64,000 nt of DNA from Cellulomonas aerilata (GTDB taxonomy: Bacteria; Actinomycetota; Actinomycetes; Actinomycetales; Cellulomonadaceae), in contig NZ_BJYY01000013.1 of assembly GCF_007991755.1 (NCBI RefSeq), positions 372,001 to 436,000 of the forward strand. The letters run 5' to 3'. Of this stretch, positions 8,615 through 17,644 are shown piece after piece. The notes under the pieces are model-generated. The model was given only the letters and a program-made list of their open reading frames with translations. It made no database searches and was not told the origin of the DNA. Numbering within the stretch: the stretch's first letter is position 1; every line of letters begins with the position of its first letter. The translations under genes and the position numbers were made by a program.

Positions 8615-11059
8615 CTACGGGGTGACGCTGATCGTGCCGACGTACCCGTAGTCGGACCAGACGTAGAACTTGCCGCCGGTCGGCTGGGCGTTGGTGCCCG
8701 GGACCGTCCACTCCCCGTTCTGGACGATCGCCATGGCCACCTCCGGGCCGGTGTGGGAGCCGGTGCGGAAGCTCAGGCGAGCGTTCTCCTGCGTCCCGGT
8801 GCCGACCAGGTCGTCACCGGCACGCCAGCGGGTGCGGGTGGCCGCCACGCCGTCCCTCTGCTCCTTGATGTCCACGAGGTCGGTCCGCGTGATCGTCTTG
8901 GTGCTGTCGATCGGGTCGGTGTGCGTCGTGGTCAGGCGGAACTGGTAGGCACCGTCGTCGCTCGCCGACGAGGTCTTGACCGGGAACCGGAAGGTCGACT
9001 TGGTGGGGTCGGTCGTCGGCTCGATGGTGACGATCGGGTCGCGGTAGGTGCTGCCGGTGACGGCCGGCCGGACCTGTGCCCACGAGTAGCTCAGGGCACG
9101 GACCGAGGCGGCGCCGTCGAGGGTGACCACGCGGCCGCGGAGGACCGTCTGGTCGGGACCGGCGTTGGCGACCGCGGGGGCCTCCGGCTTGACGGCGGCG
9201 CTGAGCGCGGACTCGTTGCTCCACTGGGTGCCGTACTGAGCGGCCACCGAGAACTTGTACTCCGTGCCGTTGGTGAGACCCGTCATGCGGCGGACGACCT
9301 CGGTGACGACCTTGCCGGCCGCGTCGGGCGATGCGGGCTGCGCCACGTTCATGGCGGTCCCGACCCGAACCCCGCTCGCGGCGTCGGTGCTCGTGCCGGT
9401 GTAGGCCTGGACCCGGTAGAAGGTGACAGTCGGGTCGTCGAGCCGCTTGATCTTGACGTCCACCGCGCCGTTGACGTACGCCGGCACGACGCCGGCGATC
9501 TCGGGGACGGGGTTCGAGGACTCGACGATGTCGTAGAACTGCTTGCCCTCGGGGCCCACGATGTTGCCGCTGTCGACGACGATCCACCGCACGGTGGTGT
9601 CCTGGCGGATCTGGATGGACCCGTCCACACCGGAGACGAAGGTCTTGCTCTTCAGCGTGGGCGTCGAGCCGTCCGTGGTGTAGTGCACCTCTGCGCCGAG
9701 GACGCCGGCCGCCGGGTCGAGGTGGACGCCGAAGTCGCCGGCCATCCCGGTCACCAGCGGCGCGTACTTGCCCTCCGCGTTGGGCTTGCGCAGCGTGGAG
9801 GCGGTGGCCGTCGGGACGACGTGCTCGGCGGCGCGCACGCGGGAGACGACCGAGGGCGTGCCCTCACCCGCCGCGCTCTTGGCGGTGATCTCGACCGAGT
9901 AGATCTCGTCGGCGGTCAGGCCCGAGATCGTGGTCGTCCGGGCGTCCTTGTTGTCCAGGCGCTTGCCGACCTCGTCGACGCCGTCCGGCGTCACGGCCCG
10001 CACGTTGTAGCCGGTGACGGCCGGGGAGCCGGGGACGGGGGTGGCGGCGTCCCAGTTGACGGTGATGCTGCCGGCGCCCGCGCCCTTCGCGCTGTAGGTG
10101 CTGGGGCCGTTCGTGCGGACCTGCGTCGGACCAGCCGGGCAGCCGCCCATGCCGGGCCCGCCGAACTCGTAGAACTCGTTCAGCGTGAGGCCGTACTGGG
10201 CCTCCTGGTTCGGGTCCTGGTGGTTGGCCAGCCAGCCGAGCGCGGTGATGGAGCCGGCGTTGGCGAGCTCGAGGTCCGCCTCGTTCTGGAACGTGTAGAT
10301 GGCGGAGAAGGTGCCACCGGTCGCGTCGGTGCCCGTGACGGTGCCGTCGACCTCGAATCCGCCCGGGGGCTCCGGGTCGAGCGGGTCGGGCGCGTGCCCG
10401 GGCCAGCCGATGGCCCGCTCGCCGATGGCGCTCCCGTTGCGCATCTCCGGGTTGACGATCTCGATCCCGAACTTGCCCGGGTCGGCGTTGAGGTCGGTGC
10501 CAGGCATGTCCACACCCGGGCCGTAGCGGCCGTTGATGGTCAGCTTGTGATTCGTGTGGTCCAGGACGACGCCGGTGGCCTCGACGTCGACGACCTTCGA
10601 CTCGTCCCAGCTGCCGTCGGAGAAGTCGACGCGGATCGTGTCGCCGGCTGTGATGTCGGGGGTGACCTGCGGCGCGCCGGTGCCGACGCCCCAGCAGACA
10701 CCGCCGGGGTGGTTGGCCTCGAGGAAGCCGTCGGCCCCGACCGTGCCGGTCGTCTGGCCGACTACCTGACCGCCGCGGATGACCTTCATGGTGGCCGTCT
10801 TGCCGGCCTGCTCGGCGTAGCCCTCGATGGCGACCATGTCGCGCATCGGGAAGACCTCGATGTTCCCCGGCCCGGAGGGCGGGTTGCTGTTGATGGCCTG
10901 AGCCGGCATGCCGACCAGGCCCGCGCCGGTCAGGCCGAGGGCGAGGCCCCCGACCACGAGGCTGCGCGTGCGGTTGGTCCTGCGACCGGTGATCGCCCGG
11001 TCCTCGCTGCCTACGGCGTGTGCCGTGCTCCGGCGTCCACCCTTGCGGTCGTTGCTCAT
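8615..11059 (-). CDS. Secreted multi-domain protein (FN3, CHB_HEX-like, PKD-like), paralogue 1
   Basis: This 814-residue protein starts at the ATG at 11059 with an AAGGAG Shine-Dalgarno. A basic N-region and hydrophobic helix end at MPAQA (residue 55), a signal-peptidase I site. The mature N-terminal 250 residues (PMRDMVAIEGY, HPGGVCWGVGTG, EFGGPGMGGCP) match no domain I can name. Next comes an FN3-like domain. A segment with VHYTTDGSTPTLKSKTF resembles the chitobiase/beta-hexosaminidase C-terminal (CHB_HEX_C_1) fold. Another FN3-like domain follows, then a PKD-like domain opening ANAGPDQTVLRG. The last 60 residues include AMAIVQNGEWTVPG. No catalytic motif, LPXTG anchor or S-layer repeat is visible. 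An extracellular adhesive or carbohydrate-binding role is an inference. Confidence 0.82.
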   Translation of the reverse strand: MSNDRKGGRRSTAHAVGSEDRAITGRRTNRTRSLVVGGLALGLTGAGLVGMPAQAINSNPPSGPGNIEVFPMRDMVAIEGYAEQAGKTATMKVIRGGQVVGQTTGTVGADGFLEANHPGGVCWGVGTGAPQVTPDITAGDTIRVDFSDGSWDESKVVDVEATGVVLDHTNHKLTINGRYGPGVDMPGTDLNADPGKFGIEIVNPEMRNGSAIGERAIGWPGHAPDPLDPEPPGGFEVDGTVTGTDATGGTFSAIYTFQNEADLELANAGSITALGWLANHQDPNQEAQYGLTLNEFYEFGGPGMGGCPAGPTQVRTNGPSTYSAKGAGAGSITVNWDAATPVPGSPAVTGYNVRAVTPDGVDEVGKRLDNKDARTTTISGLTADEIYSVEITAKSAAGEGTPSVVSRVRAAEHVVPTATASTLRKPNAEGKYAPLVTGMAGDFGVHLDPAAGVLGAEVHYTTDGSTPTLKSKTFVSGVDGSIQIRQDTTVRWIVVDSGNIVGPEGKQFYDIVESSNPVPEIAGVVPAYVNGAVDVKIKRLDDPTVTFYRVQAYTGTSTDAASGVRVGTAMNVAQPASPDAAGKVVTEVVRRMTGLTNGTEYKFSVAAQYGTQWSNESALSAAVKPEAPAVANAGPDQTVLRGRVVTLDGAASVRALSYSWAQVRPAVTGSTYRDPIVTIEPTTDPTKSTFRFPVKTSSASDDGAYQFRLTTTHTDPIDSTKTITRTDLVDIKEQRDGVAATRTRWRAGDDLVGTGTQENARLSFRTGSHTGPEVAMAIVQNGEWTVPGTNAQPTGGKFYVWSDYGYVGTISVTP

Positions 11060-11140
11060 CGTTCTCCTTGAGGCGCTGTCGCTGACTGGTCCGTGGCGAG
11101 CCCGAGCAGGCGTCGTCTGATGGGTGCAACTCTCGCGGGA

Positions 11141-11161
11141 GGGCGTCAACGAGCCGTCAAA
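11141..11161 (-). promoter_or_regulatory. 11-bp-spaced direct repeat upstream of paralogue 1
   Basis: On the minus strand TTTGACGGCTC is followed by GTTGACGCCC, two copies of a TTGACG core one helical turn apart, about 82 nt before the start at 11059. A matching element precedes paralogue 2. The geometry resembles OmpR/PhoP-type direct-repeat sites; alternatively, the second TTGACG could be a -35 box. Confidence 0.4.
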
Positions 11162-11210
11162 GTCGCACTTTCACGGCGCCCGGCGTCGAGGCGACGCCGG
11201 CGCAGACGCG

Positions 11211-11247
11211 GCAAGGGCCCGCCGCGTGGATCGCGACGGGCCCTTGC
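11211..11247. terminator. Hairpin terminator of second exported paralogue
   Basis: An 11-bp perfect inverted repeat, GCAAGGGCCCG / CGGGCCCTTGC, lies about 35 bp past the stop at 11282. It shares its stem core and loop sequence with 8546-8576. Confidence 0.7.
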
Positions 11248-11281
11248 CGGTGGTGCGGGGTGCTGCCTCCTGCGGGTAGTG

Positions 11282-13729
11282 CTACGGGGTCACGCTGAGC
11301 TCACCGACGTAGCCGTAGTCGGACCAGACGTAGAACTTGCCGCCGGTCGGCTGGGCGTTGGTGCCCGGGACCGTCCAGGCACCGTTCGCCACGACTGCCG
11401 TGGCCACGACCGGGCCGGTGTGCGAGCCGCTGTGGAAGCTCAGGCGAGCGCCCTCCTGCGTCCCCGTGCCGACCAGGTTGTCACCCGCACGCCACCGGGT
11501 GCGGCTGGCGGCAAAGCCGTCCTTCTGCTCCTTGATGATGACGTTGTCACCGCGGGTGAAGGTCGTGCCGTCAGCGTTCTGATGCGTCGTCACCAGGCGG
11601 AACTCGTAAGTGCCGTCATCGCTCGCGGCCGAGGTCTTCGTCGGGAACCGGAAGGTCGGGCTCGCGGTGGTGGGACCGTTGATCGTGATGATCGGGTCGC
11701 GGTAGGTGGCCGGTGCGACCGGAGCCGGCCGGACCTGGGTCCACTGGTAGGACACGGCCTTCGTCGATGCCGTGCCGTTCAGCGTCACGGTCCGACCACG
11801 GAGCGACGACGCGTCCGGCCCGGCGTTGGCAGCCGCTGCCGCCTCGGGGGCGACAGCCTCGCTCAGAGCCGACTCGTTGCTGAAGACCGTGCCGTAGCGG
11901 GCCGCCACCGAGAACTTGTAGCTCGTGCCGTTGGTCAGGTAACCCATGCGACGGGTGACCTCGGTGAGGGTGGCATCGGTCGGCTGGGCGACCATGACCG
12001 GGTCACCGACGCGCACACCGGTCGCGACATCGGCGCTGGCGCCGGTGTACGCCTGGACCCGGTAGCCGTTGACCGGGTTCTCACCGTCGGCCGGCAGCTT
12101 GTTCCAGGTGACGTCCACCGCACCGCTGACCGGGGTGGCGGCGACCTTCGAGATGACCGGTGCCGGGTTCGTGCTCTCGACGATGTCGTAGAACTTCTCG
12201 CCCTGCGGGCCGACGACGTTCCCGCTGTCGACGACGATCCAGCGCAGGGTCGTGTCCTGACGGATCTGCAGCGAGGGGTCACCGGGGGTGAAGGTCCGGG
12301 ACTGCAGGGTCGGGGTGGAGCCGTCGAGCGTGTAGTGCACCTCGGCCCCGAGCACGCCGGCCGCCGGGTCGAGGTGGACGCCGAAGTCGCCGTTGGCGCC
12401 CGTCACGAGCGGTGCGTACTTGCCGTCGGCGTTGGGCCGGCGCAGCGTGGTGGCCGTCGCGGTCGGGACGACGTGCGCAGCGGCCCTGACCTGCGAGATC
12501 ACCGACGGCGTTCCCTCGCCTGCGGCGCTCTTCGCCGCGATCTCGATGCTGTAGATGTCGCCGGCGACGAGGCCCGTCAGGGTGGTGGTCTCCTTGGCGG
12601 CCGCCGTGTTGGGCAGGCGCTTGCCGACCTCGTCCTCCTGGTTCCGTGCGACGGCGCGCACGGTGTAGCCCTCGACCGCAGGGGTCCCGGGCAGGACCTT
12701 GGCGTCGTCCCAGTTGACCGTGATGCTGCCGGCACCCGCGCCGAGGGCGCTGTAGGTGCCGGGGCCGTTGGTGCGGACCTGCGTCGGACCGGCCGGGCAG
12801 CCGCCCATGCCGGGCCCGCCGAACTCGTAGAACTCGTTCAGCGTGAGGCCGTACTGGGCCTCCTGGTTCGGGTCCTCGTGGTTGGCCAGCCAGCCGAGCG
12901 CCGTGATGGAGCCGGCGTTGGCCAGCTCGAGGTCGGCCGAGTTCTGGAAGGTGTACTTGACGGCGAAGGTACCGCCGGCGGCGTCGGTGCCGGTGACGCT
13001 GCCCACGACCTGGTAGCCGGGCTCGGGCCCCGGGTCGAGCGGGTCGACGACGTGGCCGGGCCAGCCGATGGCCCGCTCGCCGATCGCGCTGCCGTTGCGC
13101 ATCTCCGGGTTGACGATCTCGATGCCGATCTTGCCGGGGTCGCCGACCAGGTCCGTCGGGTTCGGCATGTCGACGCCCGGGCCGTAGCGGCCGTTGATGG
13201 TCAGCGTGTGGGCCGCCTCGTCGAGGACGACACCGGTGGCCTCGATGTCGACGACCTTGGAGCCGTCCCACTGGCCGTTGGAGAAGTCGACCTTGATCTC
13301 GTCGCCCTGCTGGAGGTCGGGGGTGACCTGCGGTGCACCGGTGCCCACGCCCCAGCAGACGCCACCGGGGTGGTTGGCCTCGAGGAAGCCGTCGGCGCCG
13401 ACCGTCCCGGTCGTCTTGCCGATGACCTGCCCGCCGCGGGTCGCCGTGATGGTCGCCTGCATGCCGGCCTGCTCGGTGTAGCCCTCGATCGCGACCATGT
13501 CCCGCATCGGGAAGATCTCGATGTTCCCGGGCCCGGTGGGCGGGTTGCTGTTGATGGCCTGGGCCGGCATGCCGGTCAGGGCCGCGGACGTCAGGCCGAG
13601 GGCGAGGCCCCCGACCAGGGCGGTCCGGGACCGCGGCGTGGTCCACAGACGGCGGGTCGGCGACCCACCGGTCGTGCTGGGGACGGCGGCCACGGATCGC
13701 GGCTCGTCCCGGTGCTGCATGGCGCTCAT
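11282..13729 (-). CDS. Secreted multi-domain protein (FN3, CHB_HEX-like, PKD-like), paralogue 2
   Basis: This 815-residue protein starts at the ATG at 13729; an in-frame ATG at 13720 is also possible. The signal peptide ends at MPAQA (residue 58). Domain order matches paralogue 1: an unassigned 250-residue N-terminal domain, FN3-like, a CHB_HEX-like segment with VHYTLDGSTPTLQSRTF, FN3-like, PKD-like beginning ANAGPDASSLRG, and a conserved C-terminal unit. The second FN3-like domain differs most between the copies (here VTWNKLPADGENP). There is no sortase signal, transmembrane anchor or visible catalytic site. It has its own terminator and probably its own promoter, so the two copies could be regulated separately. 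Confidence 0.82.
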   Translation of the reverse strand: MSAMQHRDEPRSVAAVPSTTGGSPTRRLWTTPRSRTALVGGLALGLTSAALTGMPAQAINSNPPTGPGNIEIFPMRDMVAIEGYTEQAGMQATITATRGGQVIGKTTGTVGADGFLEANHPGGVCWGVGTGAPQVTPDLQQGDEIKVDFSNGQWDGSKVVDIEATGVVLDEAAHTLTINGRYGPGVDMPNPTDLVGDPGKIGIEIVNPEMRNGSAIGERAIGWPGHVVDPLDPGPEPGYQVVGSVTGTDAAGGTFAVKYTFQNSADLELANAGSITALGWLANHEDPNQEAQYGLTLNEFYEFGGPGMGGCPAGPTQVRTNGPGTYSALGAGAGSITVNWDDAKVLPGTPAVEGYTVRAVARNQEDEVGKRLPNTAAAKETTTLTGLVAGDIYSIEIAAKSAAGEGTPSVISQVRAAAHVVPTATATTLRRPNADGKYAPLVTGANGDFGVHLDPAAGVLGAEVHYTLDGSTPTLQSRTFTPGDPSLQIRQDTTLRWIVVDSGNVVGPQGEKFYDIVESTNPAPVISKVAATPVSGAVDVTWNKLPADGENPVNGYRVQAYTGASADVATGVRVGDPVMVAQPTDATLTEVTRRMGYLTNGTSYKFSVAARYGTVFSNESALSEAVAPEAAAAANAGPDASSLRGRTVTLNGTASTKAVSYQWTQVRPAPVAPATYRDPIITINGPTTASPTFRFPTKTSAASDDGTYEFRLVTTHQNADGTTFTRGDNVIIKEQKDGFAASRTRWRAGDNLVGTGTQEGARLSFHSGSHTGPVVATAVVANGAWTVPGTNAQPTGGKFYVWSDYGYVGELSVTP

Positions 13730-14050
13730 GACTTCCCCTGACTGTTCCGGTGTGGTGGTTGCTGGGCGGCCCCGCCACCGAGGGGGTGGTGGCGACGCTG
13801 ACGTGCAGGTGCGCTGCTGGGTGTGCTGATGTGCGGGTGACTGCTCGACCGCGTCGTCACGGGGTCCTGCGTCTGGTCGAGACTGTGGGCGACGGGCGTC
13901 AACGTGCCGTGAAGAGGTCGGAGGAGACTGCTGTGACAGGGTCGTGCGGCCGTCGGCCGCGGCAGCGGCCGCTCGCCGACGACGGGAGATGTCACGCAGG
14001 ACGACACGGGGCGAAAACCAGCGGAAACATGCGTGCGCGAGGCTCGCTGC
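13730..14050. promoter_or_regulatory. Intergenic region with a copy of the direct-repeat element
   Basis: The 321-bp gap between divergent genes contains no convincing gene. At 13894-13914 the minus strand reads CTTCACGGCAC followed by GTTGACGCCC, matching the element upstream of paralogue 1 and lying about 165 nt before the start at 13729. The rest shows no motif I can assign. Confidence 0.4.
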
Positions 14051-14530
14051 ATGGTGACTCTCGTCCGCCCGCGCACCGCCGCGCTGATGCTGTCCCTGGA
14101 CGCCGACGGCGACCCCCGGGACTCGGATTTGACGCTCGCGACCCGCGACGGCGAGGTCGTCTGGCGCGGTCAGGTGGGACAGGAGGCGTGGCGTGCCGGG
14201 CTGCGGCTGAGGACCCGTTGCCAGAGCACGTGGCACGACGCGCACTGGCTGCTGACGCGCATGCTGCTCGAGACCGAGCTGGCCGCGCACGGGCTGGGCC
14301 GGGACGGGCCGCCCGACCTGGACGTCCGGATCACCGGGGCGCCGGACGGCGTCATGGTCACCACGACGTGCCGCGTCATCCCGGTCGCGCGCTACCCGCT
14401 GCTGGTCGACACGACGCTCGACGCCGTCTCGTGGAGCGCCGGGCGGCAGCTCGCGGCCCTGTCCGCACCTGCGACGAGGCCCGCCGCGCGCGCTCTTCGT
14501 GCCGCGCCCCAGGGGGCGGGGACCGCCTGA
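14051..14530 (+). CDS. Hypothetical protein
   Basis: This 159-residue soluble protein starts at the ATG at 14051; a GTG at 14033 is in frame. I recognise no family. The first 60 residues look like two beta-hairpins (MVTLVRPRTAALMLSLD, DLTLATRDGEVVWRGQV). A helical stretch, WHDAHWLLTRMLLETELAAHG, is followed by another beta-rich segment (LDVRITGAPDGVMVTTTCRV) and a low-complexity Ala/Arg tail. No signal peptide or membrane helix is seen. Codon use matches its neighbours and the regular third-position GC supports a real gene. It diverges from the exported-protein pair. Confidence 0.6.
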   Translation: MVTLVRPRTAALMLSLDADGDPRDSDLTLATRDGEVVWRGQVGQEAWRAGLRLRTRCQSTWHDAHWLLTRMLLETELAAHGLGRDGPPDLDVRITGAPDGVMVTTTCRVIPVARYPLLVDTTLDAVSWSAGRQLAALSAPATRPAARALRAAPQGAGTA

Positions 14531-14678
14531 GGCGCCCTCTCGCGGACGCCCGTCGGGCGTCACACGCTCGGGCACACGGACGCTGGTGACCCTGGTCGTG
14601 CCGGCACTCGAGGACGAGGCCGGCGCCGGACGGCCGGGCTCACCGGACGCCGGCCCGCACAGCACGAGAGGACCTCTC

Positions 14679-15521
14679 ATGACAGACGTCATGTCGCCCA
14701 CCGAGGCGGAGACGGACCGCGCGCTCAAGGCGCGGCACCGCACCATGTGGGCGCTGGGCGACTACCCCACCCTGGCCGTGGACCTCATCTCCCCGCTGGG
14801 ACCGGCACTGGTCGCCGCGAGCGGCGTGGGACCGGGCGATCGGGTGCTCGACGTGGGCGCCGGTTCGGGCAACGCGGCCATCCCGGCCGCGCTCGCCGGG
14901 GCCCGGGTGACCGCCACCGACCTCACCCCGGAGCTGCTCGACGCCGGCCGGGCCGCTGCGCGGGCCGCCGGCGCCGAGCTGGAGTGGGAGGTGGCCGACG
15001 CGGAGGCGCTGCCGTACCCCGACGGGCACTTCGACGCGGTGCTGTCGTGCGTGGGGGTCATGTTCGCCCCGCACCACCAGCGCGCCGCCGACGAGCTCGT
15101 CCGGGTGGTGCGTCCGGGAGGGACCGTGGCGCTCCTCGCCTGGACGCCCACCGGGTTCATCGGGCAGATGTTCGCGACGATGAAGCCGTACGCGCCGGCG
15201 CCGCCCCCCGGCGCTCAGCCGCCGCCCCTGTGGGGCGACGAGGCGCACGTCCGGACGCTGCTCGGCGAGCGGGTCACCGAGGTCACGGCGACCCGCGGCA
15301 CCGTGACGTTCGACCGCTTCGGGACGCCGGAGGACTTCCGGGAGTACTTCGCCACGCACTACGGGCCCACGATCGTGGTGCGCCGGTCACTGGCCGACGA
15401 CCCCGACCGGCTGGCCGCCCTCGACCGTGACCTGGTCGAGCTGGCGCGGCGCAACGACCGCGGCGACGGTTCGCTGGTGCTGGACTCGGAGTACCTGGTC
15501 GTCACGGCGCGCCGCGCCTGA
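14679..15521 (+). CDS. Class I SAM-dependent methyltransferase
   Basis: This 280-residue cytosolic enzyme starts at the ATG at 14679, 7 nt after an AGAGG. Motif I is VLDVGAGSGNAA at about residue 54, motif II ends with an acidic residue in VTATDLTPELL, and DAEALPYPDGHFDAVLSC covers motifs III-IV. RVVRPGGTVALLAWTP is the motif V-VI loop of UbiE/COQ5-like small-molecule methyltransferases. The C-terminal WGDEAHVRTLLGERV region resembles enzymes that methylate small molecules. The substrate is unknown and the neighbours give no pathway. A 14-bp hairpin follows its stop. Confidence 0.9.
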   Translation: MTDVMSPTEAETDRALKARHRTMWALGDYPTLAVDLISPLGPALVAASGVGPGDRVLDVGAGSGNAAIPAALAGARVTATDLTPELLDAGRAAARAAGAELEWEVADAEALPYPDGHFDAVLSCVGVMFAPHHQRAADELVRVVRPGGTVALLAWTPTGFIGQMFATMKPYAPAPPPGAQPPPLWGDEAHVRTLLGERVTEVTATRGTVTFDRFGTPEDFREYFATHYGPTIVVRRSLADDPDRLAALDRDLVELARRNDRGDGSLVLDSEYLVVTARRA

Positions 15522-15600
15522 GCGGGTCGCCGCGGCTGCCGCGACCGCCGCGGTGGCGACCCCGCCCGGCCGTGCCCTCTGCGCCTGCCCCCTGGGCCGG

Positions 15601-15632
15601 CCGGAGGGCACGGCCGGTGCCGTGCCCTCCGG
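15601..15632. terminator. Strong bidirectional hairpin terminator
   Basis: A perfect 14-bp stem (CCGGAGGGCACGGC / GCCGTGCCCTCCGG) with a CGGT tetraloop lies between the convergent methyltransferase and SARP genes. Confidence 0.8.
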
Positions 15633-15652
15633 CAGCAGCCCGGCGGACCGGC

Positions 15653-17497
15653 TCAGCGGCGCAGCGGCGCGCCGTCCGACGACGCCGTCGTCAGCGACCC
15701 GCGCTCGAGCCGTTCGAGGCGCGCGGCGAGCACCGGGTTGTCGACGGCGGCCACGCGCAGGCGGGCGGTCTCCAGCGCACCGGGCTGCCCGGCGGCCAGC
15801 CGCAGCAGGGCCGCCTCGGCCTGCAGCTCGCGCAGGTCGAGGGCCGAGGCCAGCCGGTCGAGGTCCTCGACGAGCACCGGCGCCCGCGGCGACCCGGTCG
15901 CCAGCGCGTGCGCGGCGTGCGCCGCGAGCCCGTACGCCTCGATCCACACGTAGGTGTCGGGCAGCTGCCGGCAGGCGTCGGGCGCGTCGTGCAGCAGCCG
16001 CGCCGCCGAGCCCTCGTCCCCGGCCGCAGCGGCCGCGAGCCCGAGGCCGCGGCACGACAGGCTCTCCCAGCAGGGGTCGTGGACCTCCAGCGCGAGGGCG
16101 TGGGCGTGGCCGAACAGCTCCGTGGCCTCGGCCACCCGCCCGGTCCGCAGCGCGGCCTCGGCCAGCCACGACGTCGGGTACGGCAGGAACGACAGCCACC
16201 CGGCCTGATCCGCGAGCGCCTGTGCCCGCGCGAGCAGGTCCTCCGCCTCGGCGTGCTCCGCGCGCAGCACCGCCAGCCGGCCCAGATGGGTCAGCGCCAT
16301 CGCGGCCGGGCGCAGCGCACCGACCCGGTCGGCGTGCCGGACGGCGTCGTGCAGCAGCTCCGCCGCCTCGGCGTGCTGCCCCGCGTCGCTGCGCAGGGAG
16401 CCGCGGATCATGAGGATCCACGCGCGCTCGGCGTCGTCGTCCCCCACCGTGCTCTCGGCCCGGTCGAGCCACTGCTCGGCGGGCACCCGGCGGCACCGCA
16501 GGAACTCCACCCAGGCCAGCTCGCGGCACGCGGACGTGGCCAGCGCCGGCCGCCCGTCGCGCTCGGCGACGGCGACGGCCTCGCGCAGGGACGCGACGCC
16601 GGACTCGTCGGTCCCCCGCACGCCGTGCACCTGCGCGCTGCCGAGCTCGGTGAGCGCGAGCACGAGGAGGGCGGGGTCGCGCAGGGCGCGTGCCCCCGCC
16701 ACGGCACGCTGCAGCGACTCGACCCCGACCTGCGGCGCGCCCGCGGACGCGGCGGTGACTCCTGCCCGCAGCTGGGCGAGGGTCCCGGCACGGGTGGCGC
16801 CCGACACCCGCTCGACGACGGGCTGCGCCGCCGCGGCGAGCTCGCGCGACGGCGGGACGCCGAGCTCGTCGAGGAAGAGCTCGGTGACCAGGTCGACGTG
16901 CGCGCGTGCGGCCGCGGTGTCGCCGGACCGCGCCAGCGCCCGGGTCAGCAGGACGTGGCCGCTCTCGTCCCACAGGCGCAGGCTCACCAGCCGGCGTGCG
17001 GACGCGGCGGCCTCCGCCGGGCGGCCGTCGGCCAGGTAGGTCCGGGCCGCCTCGCGCAGGACGCCGGCGGCGAGCCCGGCGACGCGGTGGCGCTCCCCCT
17101 CCAGCCACAGCTCGAACGCCGGGCAGCCGGGGAACGTCATGCCCTCCAGCAGCGGCGCTCCCAGGTCGACGTCGGCCACGACGTCGTGCCAGGGCGCCCC
17201 GCCGAGCAGGGCGACGTCGACCCGCACGTCCGCACCGAGGTCGGGCCGGACCGGGTCCCCGGACAGCGCGCCGGGCTGCCGCAGCGTGCGCCGGAGCTGG
17301 GCGAGGTTCCAGCGCACGGCACCGAGGCCGTCCTCGGCGTCCGGGAAGAGCTGGGACGCCAGACGCTCGCGCGGCACCGGCACGCCCTGACCGACGAGGT
17401 AGGCGAGCAGCCCCCACGCCTTGTTGCCGCGGGGCCCGTCGACCTCGACGCCGTCCGACAGCACCGTGGGCCGGCCCAGGAGCTTCACCAGGAGCAT
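15653..17497 (-). CDS. SARP/AfsR-like transcriptional regulator with BTAD and TPR-like region
   Basis: This 614-residue protein starts at the ATG at 17497, preceded by GGAGG; a longer in-frame reading to 17551 is less likely. Residues about 1-90 form an OmpR-like winged helix (KLLGRPTVLSDG, KAWGLLAYLVGQGVPVPRERL). Residues about 130-245 are a bacterial transcriptional activation domain (FELWLEGERHR, ELFLDELGVPPSREL). The remaining 370 residues are helical, TPR-like and Ala/Leu-rich. No NB-ARC ATPase is present, so it is not a full AfsR. Family members activate secondary-metabolite or catabolic genes. No biosynthetic cluster is adjacent, so its target is unclear. Confidence 0.85.
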   Translation of the reverse strand: MLLVKLLGRPTVLSDGVEVDGPRGNKAWGLLAYLVGQGVPVPRERLASQLFPDAEDGLGAVRWNLAQLRRTLRQPGALSGDPVRPDLGADVRVDVALLGGAPWHDVVADVDLGAPLLEGMTFPGCPAFELWLEGERHRVAGLAAGVLREAARTYLADGRPAEAAASARRLVSLRLWDESGHVLLTRALARSGDTAAARAHVDLVTELFLDELGVPPSRELAAAAQPVVERVSGATRAGTLAQLRAGVTAASAGAPQVGVESLQRAVAGARALRDPALLVLALTELGSAQVHGVRGTDESGVASLREAVAVAERDGRPALATSACRELAWVEFLRCRRVPAEQWLDRAESTVGDDDAERAWILMIRGSLRSDAGQHAEAAELLHDAVRHADRVGALRPAAMALTHLGRLAVLRAEHAEAEDLLARAQALADQAGWLSFLPYPTSWLAEAALRTGRVAEATELFGHAHALALEVHDPCWESLSCRGLGLAAAAAGDEGSAARLLHDAPDACRQLPDTYVWIEAYGLAAHAAHALATGSPRAPVLVEDLDRLASALDLRELQAEAALLRLAAGQPGALETARLRVAAVDNPVLAARLERLERGSLTTASSDGAPLRR

Positions 17498-17580
17498 CGT
17501 GCGCCCTCCATCCCGCCAGCCAGTGTGGCCCTGCGGGGTGGGCGCCGTCACGGTCCGAGCCGGCCGGACCGGCGACCGGA

Positions 17581-17619
17581 CGACGCCGTCCGGGCTCCCG
17601 CGGGGCCCGGACGGCGTCG
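17581..17619. terminator. Strong hairpin terminator
   Basis: A perfect 15-bp stem, CGACGCCGTCCGGGC / GCCCGGACGGCGTCG, with a 9-nt loop starts 25 bp past the stop of the gene ending at 17645. Confidence 0.8.
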
Positions 17620-17644
17620 TCGGTGGTGCGCGGCTCGGCGCCGG

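Larger units (their letters stand above)
8546..13914 (-). repeat. Tandem duplication: two exported-protein genes with their flanks
   Basis: Two consecutive units each contain an upstream 11-bp direct-repeat element, an ORF of about 2.45 kb and a GGGCCCG-stem terminator. Long stretches of the two genes are identical or nearly so by eye, for example the region around the GYPGPGVDMP-like and FYEFGGPGMGGCP motifs and the last 60 residues. Other parts, such as the FN3-like middle, have diverged. This shows a duplication of the whole transcription unit rather than of the coding region alone. Confidence 0.8.
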
